Origin: Nemophila menziesii
Taxonomy: Eukaryota > Streptophyta > Magnoliopsida > Boraginales > Hydrophyllaceae
Direction: 5' to 3'
Length of the DNA: 64,000 nucleotides
Assembly: GCA_029959085.1 (NCBI GenBank)
Contig: JARWIR010000015.1
Location: 8,555,017 to 8,619,016 of the forward strand
The first letter of the stretch is position 1. Every line of letters begins with the position of its first letter. The notes beneath the pieces are model-generated. The model made no database searches, was not told the DNA's origin, and was given only the letters and a program-made list of their open reading frames with translations. Position numbers and translations under genes: made by a program. Below are positions 32,243 to 43,762 of this stretch, piece by piece.

Positions 32243-33755
32243 TGATGTCTCCCTATATGTTCTAAATATTAGCCCTTAGGAGACATCATTTTAGGTGAAT
32301 ATTTGACTTATTTGATAGACTTTTATGCTTATTTCCTCATATTGCACTTTCTCCCCTTGGAATTAAACTATTTGCATTTTTAGAGCTTTTGTGCGTTAAT
32401 TTGTTTGTTTTAGTGCAAAGTTAATAGGTTTATTAATTCATGAAGAACAACTACAAGCAGGAGAAGTGAGAATTAAAGTCTTAGATCGAGTGGAGGGGCT
32501 AAAGGAAAGAAAAGAATTTCCAAGAACTTAATTAAAGAAGTTACAGATCTGAAAGGCTGTTCAAGTTTGCTGTTTTTCGGCTACTTAGGAGCGGATTTAG
32601 CCTTGGGCCGTGAAACATGGTTTGATAGCCAATTGAGTTAGGAAGATTCTCCAAGTTGAATCAGCCCATTCGGAGTTGTTATGCAATTGTTATAGCCATT
32701 TTGCTAAAGGATGTACACCGCGAATTAAAAGAATAGATGGGCTTGGGCTTTTTATAATTTGACCTAATCCTCTTATCCTACGCCCTAATCCATTTTTACA
32801 AGTATAAATAGACCCTTTAGCCTCCTTTTTCACACATCATAGAATTACATCAGAGGCTTCATATTTTCAAGTCAGAGCAAAAAGGCAAAGAAGAATATAG
32901 AGCTAGAGAAATTCTGTTCTTCCAACAACAGCCAACCAAACGTTTAGGTTATCAATTTCTTTCTGTAATTGAATATGATGTATTTAATCTATACAATATT
33001 AGTCTTTAATTTTATTATGAGAACTTTCACATACTTGAGAATCGCACTAAAGGGATGAACCCTAATTAATTTATTCTATGTTTTGAATTTGGGATTTTTA
33101 TGATTTAAATTGAATTGAGTCTTATATATTGGAAATTACTTTGTTCTTAATCACTATTTGTTTTTGGTACAACTAGAAATAGATTTTAGTATTTGGGTTA
33201 TTCACTTTAGTGGAAAAAGTGATCATCCGACAAGGGGGTTTCAATACAGACTTATATAATACCCGTGTAACGTTCGTTATTGACCGACATGCTTATCTTA
33301 TTACATAGCCAAAAAGGTAAATACATATCAGGCGAAGAGGCATATTCGCCCATATAGGGATTTATAGTACTTTATGATAGCTCCTAGGTCCAACTTGACG
33401 GGGGCTAGGAGACATTAGAGTCCCGGCTAATATTATAATACTAATTCTACCCTTAAACAAAGCATAGGTTACATTAATTAGGTGGATTCCTTGCGAGACT
33501 CAAGTATCTCTCATCTCTGAAAGTTAGTCTTTTTACTTGCATTATTTCTTTTCAGTTATTTATTTTTAGTCTTTATTTTATTGCATTTTTAGTTATTAGT
33601 AAAACCAAGCAAAAATCATATTATTTTATTTTTTAGTCAAGTAATTATTACTACTATCTGATTAATACTAGAGTTGAACCTAATCCGTCCCTGAGAACGA
33701 AGCCCGATTTATCGGATATTACTTGGACAACCGTACACTTGCGGTATTGTGGTTC
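32243..33755 (+). mobile_element. LTR-like repeat, copy 2
   Basis: The full-length reference copy of the family. It starts TGATGTCTCCC with an inverted partner GGAGACATCA at 32279-32288 and is conserved through 'ccgtacacttgcggt' and 'tgtggttc' at 33755. The 1.5-kb length and gene-free interior fit an LTR of an Athila/Tat-like gypsy element. A degenerate PBS-like 'cccacccgttgcc' follows at about 33795. Flanks look like copia-derived DNA, so this copy is nested. TSD not secure: the apparent CTTGC on both sides lies within sequence conserved between copies. Confidence 0.6.
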
Positions 33756-34639
33756 CTTTTATATATCGTATTAATTTTATAACACCTCAAGACCCACCCG
33801 TTGCCAAGCTTCTAGTATGCCATGTATTCGGAAAAGGATAATGCTCAAACGCAAAATCATTGAATGAGGTAAGTTATTGATTTCATAAGAAGTTAAACCC
33901 ATTTGAATGATAAGGTGAAGTAGTAAAATTTGAGTATGAGTGTCCAGCCTCCTTCTAATTATTTATAAAGACTATCGTAAGAGTAATCCATCACTTACCA
34001 TTTTTTTTTTCAAATGATAAGTCTGTATCAATAACATATATTTATTTTTATGAATTCTATACGACGAAGCTCTACACTTACAAGCTACACGTGGTTAAAA
34101 AAGTTCTTTTCAAATAGTGGCAAACACTTTGTCATATATGATGTACCATACTCACATCCATATTGATCTTTGTTTTAAGTAAAAAACCATAAGTATTCAT
34201 TTACAAAAGTAACTCCAGCATAAATAAATAAATTAGCCATAATTGTTTATTCTAGATTCGTGATGCATTAAATACTAGTATAAATTTGTCATGTAATATG
34301 ATGAAGGTTATATTATATTACCCTCGTTGCAATATATCAAAGAGGGCTAGGTACGTTCCTATTCATATTATATACTTTAGCCATTGAAATAATACGACAT
34401 ATAAATCTTCAAAAATTTATGGTTTTATGAACGAAATTAACACTTAATCAAATCTAAATAATTGTAAAAAAAATTGGAAGATACTTGTGCTGATAACGTG
34501 TTATGAACTGAGATAAGAAGAACAAAAAAGTAAAGTATAAACTTGTTTCTTTCCTTCTAACTTATGTACAATACAAAGGAATGAAGGTCATATATTTATA
34601 GGATATATACGACCTTTCATAATACGCAATAATTTCCCC
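33756..34639. other. AT-rich spacer, decayed LTR sequence
   Basis: No gene. 34490-34625 ('gctgataacgtgttatgaac' and following) resembles the promoter end of plant copia LTRs, where a 'gataacgtgtta' motif is common. The other end was not found. Confidence 0.3.
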
Positions 34640-34860
34640 ATAAATATAATAAAGTTAAAAGTCTATAAATTACATCTACTAAGTATTTACAATAAAAAAA
34701 AGATAATTCAATTTTAGGCCTAGAAGGTAATTTTCTTTTAAAACATTGGGCCAACAAAATAATAATTTTTTGTTAGGCCTGATGACACTATTACCCTTAT
34801 TAAAACAAATTTTAAAAATAATCATAATAAATTTATATAAATATTTTCTGTTTAACAATA

Positions 34861-35041
34861 GAGTAATGCTGGATATCACCCCAAATTACATCACCCTTTT
34901 ATCACCTCCTAAGTAGATTTTAAATTGACCAATCATAGGATTTTTCTTTCCTGATTTATCATTTTGTCTCTCCTTTATGATTGGTCCAACTAGGAGGCGA
35001 TAAAAGGGTGATGTGATTTGGGGTGATATCCAGCATTACTC
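34861..35041. mobile_element. Mutator-like MITE with 9-bp TSD
   Basis: 181 bp with near-perfect terminal inverted repeats of about 53 bp, starting GAGTAATGCTGGATATCACC on both strands. It is flanked by the 9-bp duplication TTAACAATA (34852-34860 and 35042-35050). The paralogous empty site reads TTAACAATT at 9943-9951. TSD length and long TIRs point to a Mutator-type non-autonomous element. Same family as 11202-11393. Confidence 0.9.
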
Positions 35042-35050
35042 TTAACAATA

Positions 35051-35392
35051 TTGCTCCACTCTGTCAAACAAAAAAACTGCTCCTCCAATCGCGATGACCA
35101 GCAATCACCTCCCCTGCACAACTTCTCGGCCGACCAAAAGATTCATGCTACCTACAGAATTTCGCGCCTCCCATCTCCAATTGTCGAATCTGTTGTTGAA
35201 CCGCCACCACCACATATTATCACGAATTTCCACCACCACAAGCGACCTACACTCTTGCAGCTAGAAACACGGGCATCCACCATCTCTAATTGGATTCATG
35301 ATCATAGAAGGTACAATATGCATTTCGATATGGAAAATATTTATCCGGTATGCTATCTATCCTATTTCAAGCTGGGAATAAAAAATTGGTGA
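35051..35392 (+). pseudogene. Unrecognised coding remnant, D1 copy 2
   Basis: An open 113-codon frame whose C-terminal half (STISNWIHDHRRYNMHFDM, then YPVCYLSYFKLGIKNW) matches the partner at 10043-10318, including the stop. The ATG lies just after the MITE target duplication, so the start is not meaningful. Family unknown. Confidence 0.35.
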
Positions 35393-36720
35393 TCAGTGAA
35401 GTTGGATTGAGCCTCAATGTTGATGGAGTATTCTAAGATTTTGAGGAATTAGTTGACAACGGTGAAGCAATATGTATTTTGCTACAAGTTCCATTTAGCT
35501 AGCCGAAGACTCTTGTAAATTATTTCAGGACATTCCCCGTGTGATCCTAATAGTAACAACACAAAATTAGTAAGTCTTGTAGCATACTCGGGGAGCTATA
35601 ATGAAGGTGTTCCATTAATTTGTAAGGAACTTAATGTAAACATTATTTCAACAACTTTTGCAAACTCAAATTTGCAGCTGCCAAGTTGAAATAAAGAACT
35701 TAACATGACTTCTAATATTTTGTAATTCACTGGAATCTAGTGTTTTGAATCGAAATTTGAGTGTAACTGAAAGTGCTTAGCCAAATGGTGAAAAATTTGA
35801 GCTTTATTCTTCTCGTTTGATGAGAAAAGGTACAAAAAATACGAGTCCTTTTTTTACTAGTATTTATGTTTTTTGCTTGAGCTGAGTCAAGTTTATAAAT
35901 TTCTTAAATTCTTGGAATCTCTTATAGTTATTTTTAGTGATTTGTATAAATTTCTTGTGTACTCCCTCCGTTCCTAGAAGGTTGTCACATTTGTTTTTGC
36001 ACAAAAATTAAGAAATATCATTTATTATCCATGTTATTACTAAAATGTTCCCCATAAAGTGTCTTGATATCTTTAATATTTTTTGGCAACATATATTATA
36101 ATATTTAATTAGGGGTAAAAGTTGTATACAACAAAAAAAATGTCTTGATTTTTTAAAGTGACAACCTTTTGGAAACAACCATTTTCAGTAGAAGTGACAA
36201 CCTTTTAAAACGAGGGGAGTATATAGAATTATTTAACCATAGTTTTGATTTCATGCTAATCATTAATGCTTTTTTAGGCAGGAGTAAGAAAGGGAAAAAC
36301 AAAAGTAAATACTTTTCCTTTTGTGTCTATAATAAATAAATAAGACAAATTTCAAGTCCTAAGTGGAGATGGAGAAAAGTTAGTCACGTCAACAAATAAT
36401 ATATGGTGTGTAAACACTCTATTTTCGATTGAAACTAGAATTGAACATTCCATTTCTGCAGGTAACACAAATTAAGGGGTAGCTTAGATGGTAAATGAGT
36501 TACCAAGTAAACCTCCATTATTAGCTTGGAAGTCCATATAGTTTTAGCAAATTAACCTCAAAGGCACATGTTTATATTTATGATTTAGTAAATTATACAT
36601 TTGCAGGCTAAATAAATTATTTTCAAGGTTCTCAATTGTAAATACTGAAATAATTGATCACATCACTGTCGATGAAGACTTGCAAGAAGATCTCATAACC
36701 GTCAATTCCAGCGATTTTGC

Positions 36721-37002
36721 TATTTTTTACCATAACCGCACTATAACCTATAGGCATATTAATTTTTTTAAAGTAATATAACACATATAGTGAAATACTT
36801 TATAATATATTAAGATTTGTGATAGTCTTGGAATGAATTGGGTAATTGTTAGTTACATATTTTGGTTTTTGAATTATGGTTTTAAGGTTCGATATACATT
36901 TTTACCTACATTATTATGGAATATAAAGATGTATATGATAATAAACAATTTTCGCTCATTCAGTTTTATTTATATCTAAAACCATAGCCTAACAGTTTAA
37001 CT
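36721..37002. other. Spacer after D1
   Basis: Nothing recognised. Confidence 0.3.
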
Positions 37003-37535
37003 AGGGATGTCAATGGTTAAAACATTCGATAGATTTCTGATCCGACCAAACCCCGTTAACAGAACAGGCGGGGTATCCATGAGAGTTTTTCTTTAATTTT
37101 CTTATGAATTATTCATTAAGATTTGATTTTTTTACAATAATTGAATAGATAATTTGAAATTCGAATAAACATATAAATTATATCATATATTCATATATAA
37201 TATGCGTGCATTATTGTGCTTATGAATATAATCTCGTATTAATTTTATATGCATGACACTATATTATAATAAATAAATCTTAAATTTAAATTTGAATTTT
37301 ATTTCTTATCATGAATTGCCTCTACCTCACATTACAAAAATATCTATCAAAAAAATCACACTTTTCATTTTATTCGATCGTAACTTAGTATTAATTCATG
37401 ACCAGTATTATTATACCTATTGAATAGATTAAATATTTTTTTTTGCCTTTCATGTATGTTAAAAGGTAACTTTTAAACTTTTTAATTTCTTAAATATATT
37501 TTAAGGGTATTTTATTTTATTTTTTTTAAATTGTT

Positions 37536-38388
37536 TTTTGGTTCTTTAAATATAGGCCAGTTTCCCGAATGGTTTTCAAAGTTTTGAAGTTATTCAATTG
37601 GTCCTCCAACTTTGTTTTTGATCTCTAGTTTGTCTTCCACCCAAATTCTTCAGGCAAGAGTGACATAGAAAGCATTTTTAAAGGTGAAATTTCCTTTTTG
37701 AGTAAATGCCTCGTTTACCACCTGAACTATACACGTCTTGACAGATTGTCTCCCAAAGAAAAAAATGCGACTGGATGGTCCTTAAACTATGTTTTCGTGA
37801 CTCGATACCCCATGTTGACAAAAATCGTTAGTTTTTTCCATTAGTTGGTAACGTGCACAAATTGTCGTGACATTTTACCCCATGTACTAAGTTTTTCGTG
37901 AAATTTATCCCATGTACTAAGTTTTTCGTGACTCGGTGCCTAGGGTAAAATGTCAAGAAAACTTAGTAAAGGGGGTAAAATGTCACAAAAAACTTAGTAC
38001 AAGGGGTAAAATGTCACGACAATTTGCGCACATGACCAACTAACGACGAAAACTAACTGTTTCCGTTAACAAGGGGCATCGAGTCACAAAAACATAGTTT
38101 CAGGACCATCCATTCGCAAAAATTCCTTAGGGGGGCAATCTGTCACAACGTGTAAAGTTCAGGGTGTAAACTCTCTATTTACTCTTCCTTTTTGGTCCTC
38201 CAAGTATAGGCCAATTTCCCATATAGTTTTCAAACTTTTGAAGTTACCCTTAAAAATGCTTTCCACATCACTCTTAACTAGTGATAACATTAGATCAAAA
38301 TCAAAGTTGGAGGACCAATTGGGTTACTTCAAAAGTTCGAGGACCACTCGGGGAACTGACCTATACTTGGAGGACAAAAAAGGAAATA
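37536..38388. mobile_element. Foldback MITE, interrupted by an inner MITE
   Basis: Inverted arms: left 37541-37620 ('aaatataggccagtttcccg', then a 'ttggtcctccaactttg' block) against right 38305-38380 (reverse complement 'caagtataggtcagttcccc', 'ttggtcctccaactttg'). A further arm copy sits right after the inner MITE at 38195-38260. Without the inner element and its TSD it would be about 360 bp. Non-coding. Confidence 0.65.
37700..38184. mobile_element. Inner MITE, 485 bp, 9-bp TSD
   Basis: Terminal inverted repeats of about 140 bp start GAGTAAATGCC (left) and GAGTAAATAGAG (right, reverse-complemented). The inner half holds repeated 'aaaatgtcac/gtacta' segments. It is flanked by an exact 9-bp duplication TTCCTTTTT (37691-37699 and 38185-38193), as expected for Mutator-type transposition. 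It is inserted inside the foldback element 37536-38388, so it is the younger one. Confidence 0.85.
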
Positions 38389-38577
38389 TTCTCTTTTAAA
38401 AATATCAAATATTTTTGGATCTATATAAATCAGATAATATGAATTTGGAAATTCTAAAATTTGATGGTTAATGGATGTGGATTTTGTTAAAACTTATCCA
38501 AATGGACATGGATGTGGATGTAAATGTGGATGTGTTTATGTAATTTTTTAAGAATATTTTATTTACAGCATCCCTAG

Positions 38578-38867
38578 TTTTATCATTGGTTACACTTTCC
38601 AAAATCATAACCTAATGGATTAAACCATGATTATATAATCGATTTAGTTAATCATCAATTTTGGTTCAAAAAACTAACCATTTTCATCCCACCTTTTATG
38701 TGTAAAAAAACACCATCAATGTGGTGGTTCACCTTTTTATGAAGGGGGAAGAGGGAAGGCTAGGGGGTTTCGGTTGTGAGTATTTCGTGGCGGTAGAGGT
38801 AGGATAAAATAATGAATAAATAAAGATAATAAAAGAACACACACCCAAGACTACCCTGAAAAACTCA
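38578..38867. other. Spacer
   Basis: Nothing recognised. Confidence 0.3.
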
Positions 38868-39290
38868 CTGCAAGTGCACAAATCGTTTGCAAGTTATAGT
38901 CTATAAATAAGATTTGTTCTCAAATATTTAGTAAGTTATTCTAAATTCGTGTTTAATATTAGAATAGATGGTTTAAAATTTATTGATTAAAAAGCATGTA
39001 AGTGAAGTGTTTTGCTTCCTAATTAAATATAAATTAATTAAATATTAAATAATCATGCAAATAAGATAAGGAGATGCAGCTATTAACCTATCCTATTGAA
39101 TTTATTATTACTAATAATAAGGGTGAATGGGTAATTTGAAAATAGGCGGGATTATAATATCTTCCTAACTGCCGTCAGGGTAGACTTCGGAGCTATTCTA
39201 CGGTAATACCAACCCCGTCAGAGTAAGTATAAGCTAATTTCGAATGATTAAAGCAACTACTTAGCAAGTTTATTATAATTATATTTACAA
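38868..39290 (-). mobile_element. LTR-like repeat, copy 3 (diverged fragment)
   Basis: Shares the 'gcaagtgcac' end block, the 'gccgtcagggtagacttcgg' block and the 'ccccgtcagagta' block with copies 1 and 4 but is more diverged. The TGATGTCTCC terminus is missing. Confidence 0.5.
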
Positions 39291-40586
39291 ACTAATTAAT
39301 ATTAATATACTTATCATACAAACAATCAACACAGTCTAGTTTCAATATTAGATCAGCCTTTCAATACACAGAGGAGGGGTTCTTCTCCTAGTTTGATATG
39401 GAGGCTATAAAGTGTTCATCAATCCTTACATAGTCTCTAATGGTCCATCTAACTATTGTCTATTGGTTCAATCACTTCTATATCACATAACTAAGAATCA
39501 TACGGTCTTTAAGGTTGTAATATAGGCTTAGGGATGGTATGATTGTATATTTGGATGATGTAGAGTGGGCTTTTGGCTCTCTCCTCACTCGCCATTAACG
39601 AATCGCCCTAGAGCTTGAGTTACTCTCATAAATTTTTCTCACTCAACCCAAGATTTGATGCAATTAATTTGTATCCCAATAACACAATATAAAGTATCAA
39701 GACGATCACGTAAAAATTTCACTTTGCTAGTCCAATTCATATAATCTTTTTCATATTATTTTCTTTTGTAAGTTGGCTATGACTCTTTTTTATGTGAGAT
39801 GCCATGCTACTGCTTTTCACATATTTATTTTTCAATATTTTTTCTTTAACCCCTGAAAAGGGTTACAATATATATAAGTGAATTATCATCAAGAGCACAA
39901 TTACATAGCTTGAATATACCCAACCCAATAATGTTTCCCATAATCTGAACCCACCATCCCAAACGATTGTCTATGCATTGCGATTTGAGTGTGTGTCATA
40001 TGGAAAAGTCCTATAATATAAAGGATATGGCTTACAACGTGGCTAATAAAAAGGCTGTAGAAAGGCTAGAAGAGCTGAGAAAAATAATAATCAATTAAAT
40101 TCAGACAACATACTAAAAGCCAACAAATGGCTTATAAAAGAACTGCCTTAATCACTTTCTAAACTATGTAATTTCATAACTTTCTCACCTCTAGCACGTT
40201 CATTAAATGAGTTTATCAACTAGCTCAGATCTCACAACCTAAACACCCCCCAAAAAGGTCCCTAAGACCAAACTTACTTCTACCGCATTGCTTACTAATC
40301 CCTTCTTTACTTTCAATGTGTGTTTTCATGTTCAAACTTCAAAGCATACAATAAATTAGTTCATAAACACATTACTGTTATATCATTAACTCACTAAAAT
40401 TTATGCTTTTAGGCCATTAAACACATTCTACATCTTATTCCATTTCTTAAATTTTCTAAATTACTCCTGATAAGCAATAAATCACATAAAAATGGAGATG
40501 AGGGACAACGAATTCCCACACCCCAACTCAAAAATGTGTTGCGTCTCCATGACTCGAAACAGACTCGATAATCTTACTGAGCATGC
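39291..40586. other. AT-rich spacer
   Basis: No gene or element end recognised. The start may still belong to the diverged LTR-like copy. Confidence 0.3.
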
Positions 40587-40910
40587 TTCTGCTATAGGTA
40601 ACTTGAAAAACTTACAATCCCTTCAAATTGATGGTCCTTCATACACATTGTCTGTAGAGATATGTAAGCTCATCCATTTGTAGCATTTGGTTGCGTATTG
40701 ATCTTTTGGGGTTTCGAAGATCAACACACTAACAAATCTGACAACTCTTGAAGATTTAAAATACGATCAATAGAGAAACACTGATACCATCAAGCTTGTC
40801 AATCTTCGTGAATTGGTTATCATTCCAATTCGTCATCACATTCCGTTTCACTCAATGGATTCTCTCAGAAACTTGAAAAGTCTTACCAGTATTCGTATAT
40901 ATAGCTCTTC
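40587..40910 (+). pseudogene. NLR leucine-rich-repeat pseudogene C
   Basis: A third NLR fragment: IGNLKNLQSLQIDGPSYTL and SVEICKLIHL, then in-frame TAG at 40681-40683 and TGA at 40699-40701. The TGA is at the same codon as the TGA of pseudogene A (3888-3890). Similarity continues to the 'cgtatatatagctcttca' block at about 40910, where sequence of the D3 repeat begins. About 320 bp remain, with no NB-ARC domain. Confidence 0.75.
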
Positions 40911-40950
40911 ATGGGTGTTGCTTATTCTCGACATGTAGAATGATAGTAAT

Positions 40951-41205
40951 AGTAAGCTATTTGCTTGGACTCCGTGGTGTTTCTTATTCTCGGCATGTAT
41001 TTGGTCACTTTCTTTAAATTGTAATGAGATGGTCTTCAATGGAGGGGTAAGGCCAAACGCAAGGGATATAATTGGCCGAGCTAAATACTTAGCTATTGAT
41101 TGTGTACGAGCTTGGAGTGGATGTCAGAAGTGCTTCCAATGTGTACGGTTGGGGGAATCGATAAAGCCGATTGAGGGATCAAAACATAATATTGATGAAG
41201 CTTGA
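40951..41205 (+). pseudogene. LINE-type ORF2 C-terminal remnant (copy 2)
   Basis: An 84-codon open frame, paralogous to 20346-20528 but longer at the C-terminus. It contains LFSACIWSLSLNCNEMVFNG, then RPNARDIIGRAKYLAIDCVR. Same tentative assignment and no reverse-transcriptase domain. Confidence 0.4.
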
Positions 41206-42054
41206 ATAGGTATCGTGGATTGGGTAGAACAGGTGGGTTACGTAGGGACGCAATGGGAAATTGGACGGGAGGTTTTACTAAGACTTTGGGTTTTGTGAAA
41301 CCTAGGATCATGGAATTAACATTGCTTGATATCTCTCTTTTTGTGATGAATAAATCCATTCACAAGACATTATTTTAGGAGTTTATTGAGCGTAAGTAAG
41401 GGATTTTTCTCTGTTATTTGCTATATTGCACTTTTACTCCTTATTTTGGACATATGACTGTTTATAGAGTTTTTTTTTGCTTCAATTGTGTGTTTAGTGT
41501 GTATATTTTAGGTACATTCTTTATACAAGGGTCCAAGAAGAGGAGAATAAGTCAAAGAGTCAAGAGAAACCCAAGTGAAAGTGGAATTTGACTTAAAGCC
41601 ACAGTGAAAAGTTGGAGCGGTTACCGGAGATTCTTAACCTTAATGTTTTTGTCACTACACCTTCTTTGTGAGAGTTTTGGACCTGATTCCTTTTGATTTA
41701 GGAATAGCTTGAAGTCAAGGTCGCGTGGTAAATGAAAGTACTCAATTCAGAGTTAATATGAAGAATTTATGCAGTTGCACTCGTCGTGGTTCAAATCAGA
41801 AACCTGGTTAAGTTACACAATCAACTCTTCCCGATGTCGTATCAAAATCCAACATCATTTATCAAGGTAATCTTATAATTTCAGTTATTTTTTCGAGTTT
41901 TACAACAACTTATATACATTACACGAATATATTCCCTAACTAGTTATTTCATGTTGAATTTAAATGTATATAACTTGTTGTTTACTTACCATAAATATAG
42001 ATTAAGGATGAAGATCGATCGGATCGAAAAAATATTATTTCGAATTTTGAAATC

Positions 42055-42125
42055 TTTTTTTGGTACATAGGAGAGCCACTAGACCACTAGATTAGATGAT
42101 TAAGGCCCTAGCCAGTGAACTAATC
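42055..42125 (-). mobile_element. Truncated SINE (D3 copy 2)
   Basis: 'ggtacataggagagccac', then 'ccactagattagatgatt' and 'aaggccctagccagtgaact' match the minus orientation of the SINE at 15792-15907. It has the same position as 21412-21475 in D3 copy 1. Confidence 0.6.
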
Positions 42126-43051
42126 CTGTTAATTGTTACTTTGAGTTTTTCAATTTTTAATGCAAAAGATCAATCTGATTCGGATAAAAAATCGAATATT
42201 AAAATTTAGATATGGTCATAAATTTACAAAATTTTGGATTTTGAAATAGTTTTATGTATTTTTATAATATTTTTTGAAATAATTGAAATTTTCAAAATTT
42301 AATCCTAAAATAACTAATTATACCTTAATAATTACAAAATATTATCAACTAATTAAATCCTTCCGTTAAAAGAATAATAATATTTCCATTTCCTATGCAT
42401 AAGATTATTATCCATCAAAATTAAATTAAAGTTGCTATATGATTTATGATTTAGGGTTGGTTTATATATATATATGTATTTTTCGAATGATAAAATATTT
42501 ATGTAAGTTTTTTTGATCAGTAACCAATTTTTTTATTAATCTCAACAATCCAATTAATTACAGCATTGTATTCAAAGATAGAACCTACTACAAGAGTTAC
42601 AAAACCACTAATCAGGTTCCCTACACTTTTAATAATGCAAATTACACTTTAAACACAATAACAAGGTTTCAATTCGCTGCAATTGACTCCCTGTCCCCTT
42701 TATTTTTGAACTTCCTTTTAAGCCAACATCTTGATTAGCAAGAAGTATTTGAGTTTATGTAAGTTTAACCTTTAGAAAATTATTAGAAAATAGAAATAGG
42801 ATTAAAAAGGAAAACCTGAATTTGATTATCACTTTGATGTTTACGATTACTTTGGTTTTTAGTTAGGAGTTGGAGGGAGCAGTCAGAAGAGACCAAGAGG
42901 AAGGCCAAAATAGGTATTGGTTAAGAACCTTGAACGCCGATGACTGGCAAACTCCTTTTTTCTGGTGAGCATTTGTGTGAGTTGATTTGTATACATTATT
43001 GTGTGTTGATCTTTCACTTCAAGTGTAATTGTTGAGAGAAGATCTAATGAG

Positions 43052-43666
43052 ATGATGGATGATCAACCGCTTTCAAAATGGTTCTCCCCAGCAAAGTCAA
43101 ATGATTTGAATAAGAAACGGAAATTAATCACAGAAAACTCAAGCCCTGAAGCAGTTGAAGAGTTTCCATTTGTGAAGAACAGAACTCTTTGGGAAACAAT
43201 TGAACAAATAGAAGTTCTTCGAAAGATGCCACAGAGACCACATTTCCAGCCTTTGTTAAAGTGTAGAGAAAGAGTTCGTGAAGGTTTATTCATAGTAACC
43301 ATGGTGACGTTTGCTAATTCTGTAACGAATATTTCCAAGTTGAATTTTGATGATCCAAGGAAAAAGTTGGACGACATTTCAGACTCTCTTGATGAGCTAA
43401 AGACACATGGATTTGATGTGAAGTACTTAAAAGATTGTATTGGTAAGATGATATCTGAACTAGATAACAATCAAAAGATAGAAGGAGATGTAGTGGGTAC
43501 TAATAGTGAAATATTGGTGCGTAAAATGGAGAATGTGGAGAAAGATGAAGAATTAAATGAGATGAAGAAGAATATTAAGGAACGGCAGGAAAAGCTTGTG
43601 GTGGCTGAATCAGTCTGGGGGATTAGTGAAAGAGGTGGATTTACAGGAGAGTATATGAAGCGCTAA
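43052..43666 (+). CDS. DUF724-domain fragment with intact 204-codon frame
   Basis: Encodes MDDQPLSKWFSP, FPFVKNRTLWETIEQIEVLR, KMPQRPHFQPLLKCRERVRE and KTHGFDVKYLKDCIGKMISE: the conserved C-terminal DUF724 domain, followed by a charged coiled-coil-like tail (ELNEMKKNIKERQEKLVV). The protein family is plant-specific. The open frame extends upstream to about 43025, where an intron acceptor would lie. The small upstream AT-hook exon (42870-42915) has an in-frame TAG (RPK-stop) in this copy, and no N-terminal Agenet exons are found, so this is a gene fragment rather than a complete gene. The start codon is arbitrary. Broken paralog at 22183-22990. Confidence 0.6.
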   Translation: MMDDQPLSKWFSPAKSNDLNKKRKLITENSSPEAVEEFPFVKNRTLWETIEQIEVLRKMPQRPHFQPLLKCRERVREGLFIVTMVTFANSVTNISKLNFDDPRKKLDDISDSLDELKTHGFDVKYLKDCIGKMISELDNNQKIEGDVVGTNSEILVRKMENVEKDEELNEMKKNIKERQEKLVVAESVWGISERGGFTGEYMKR

Positions 43667-43762
43667 AATAAGTTTTGTGGAGATAGTTCGAGGAATATTG
43701 AGAGTCCGAGTATTTTCTTGATCAGGCCCACTTTCCTATTGAAACACCTAATGTAGCTGGCG

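Larger units (their letters stand above)
34640..36720. repeat. Segmental duplication D1, copy 2
   Basis: Paralogous to 9790-11775. It carries its own MITE at 34861-35041 and lacks the one at 11202-11393. Coding-like remnants correspond to those in copy 1. Confidence 0.75.
37003..38577. mobile_element. Possible hAT-like element hosting nested MITEs
   Basis: The left end reads CTAGGGATGTCAATGG and the right end, reverse-complemented, CTAGGGATGCTGTAAA. The TAGGGATGTCAA start and inner 'ggatgtggatg' repeats (38465-38540) are typical of plant non-autonomous hAT elements. The 8-bp flanks do not match convincingly (agtttaac and gttttatc), so this is tentative. It contains the foldback at 37536-38388. 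Confidence 0.4.

Noticed and set aside
33740..33760. CTTGC on both sides of the LTR-like copy 2 as a 5-bp target-site duplication
   Set aside because: The downstream CTTGCGG is also present in copy 4 and partly in copy 3, so it is part of the element rather than a duplicated target.
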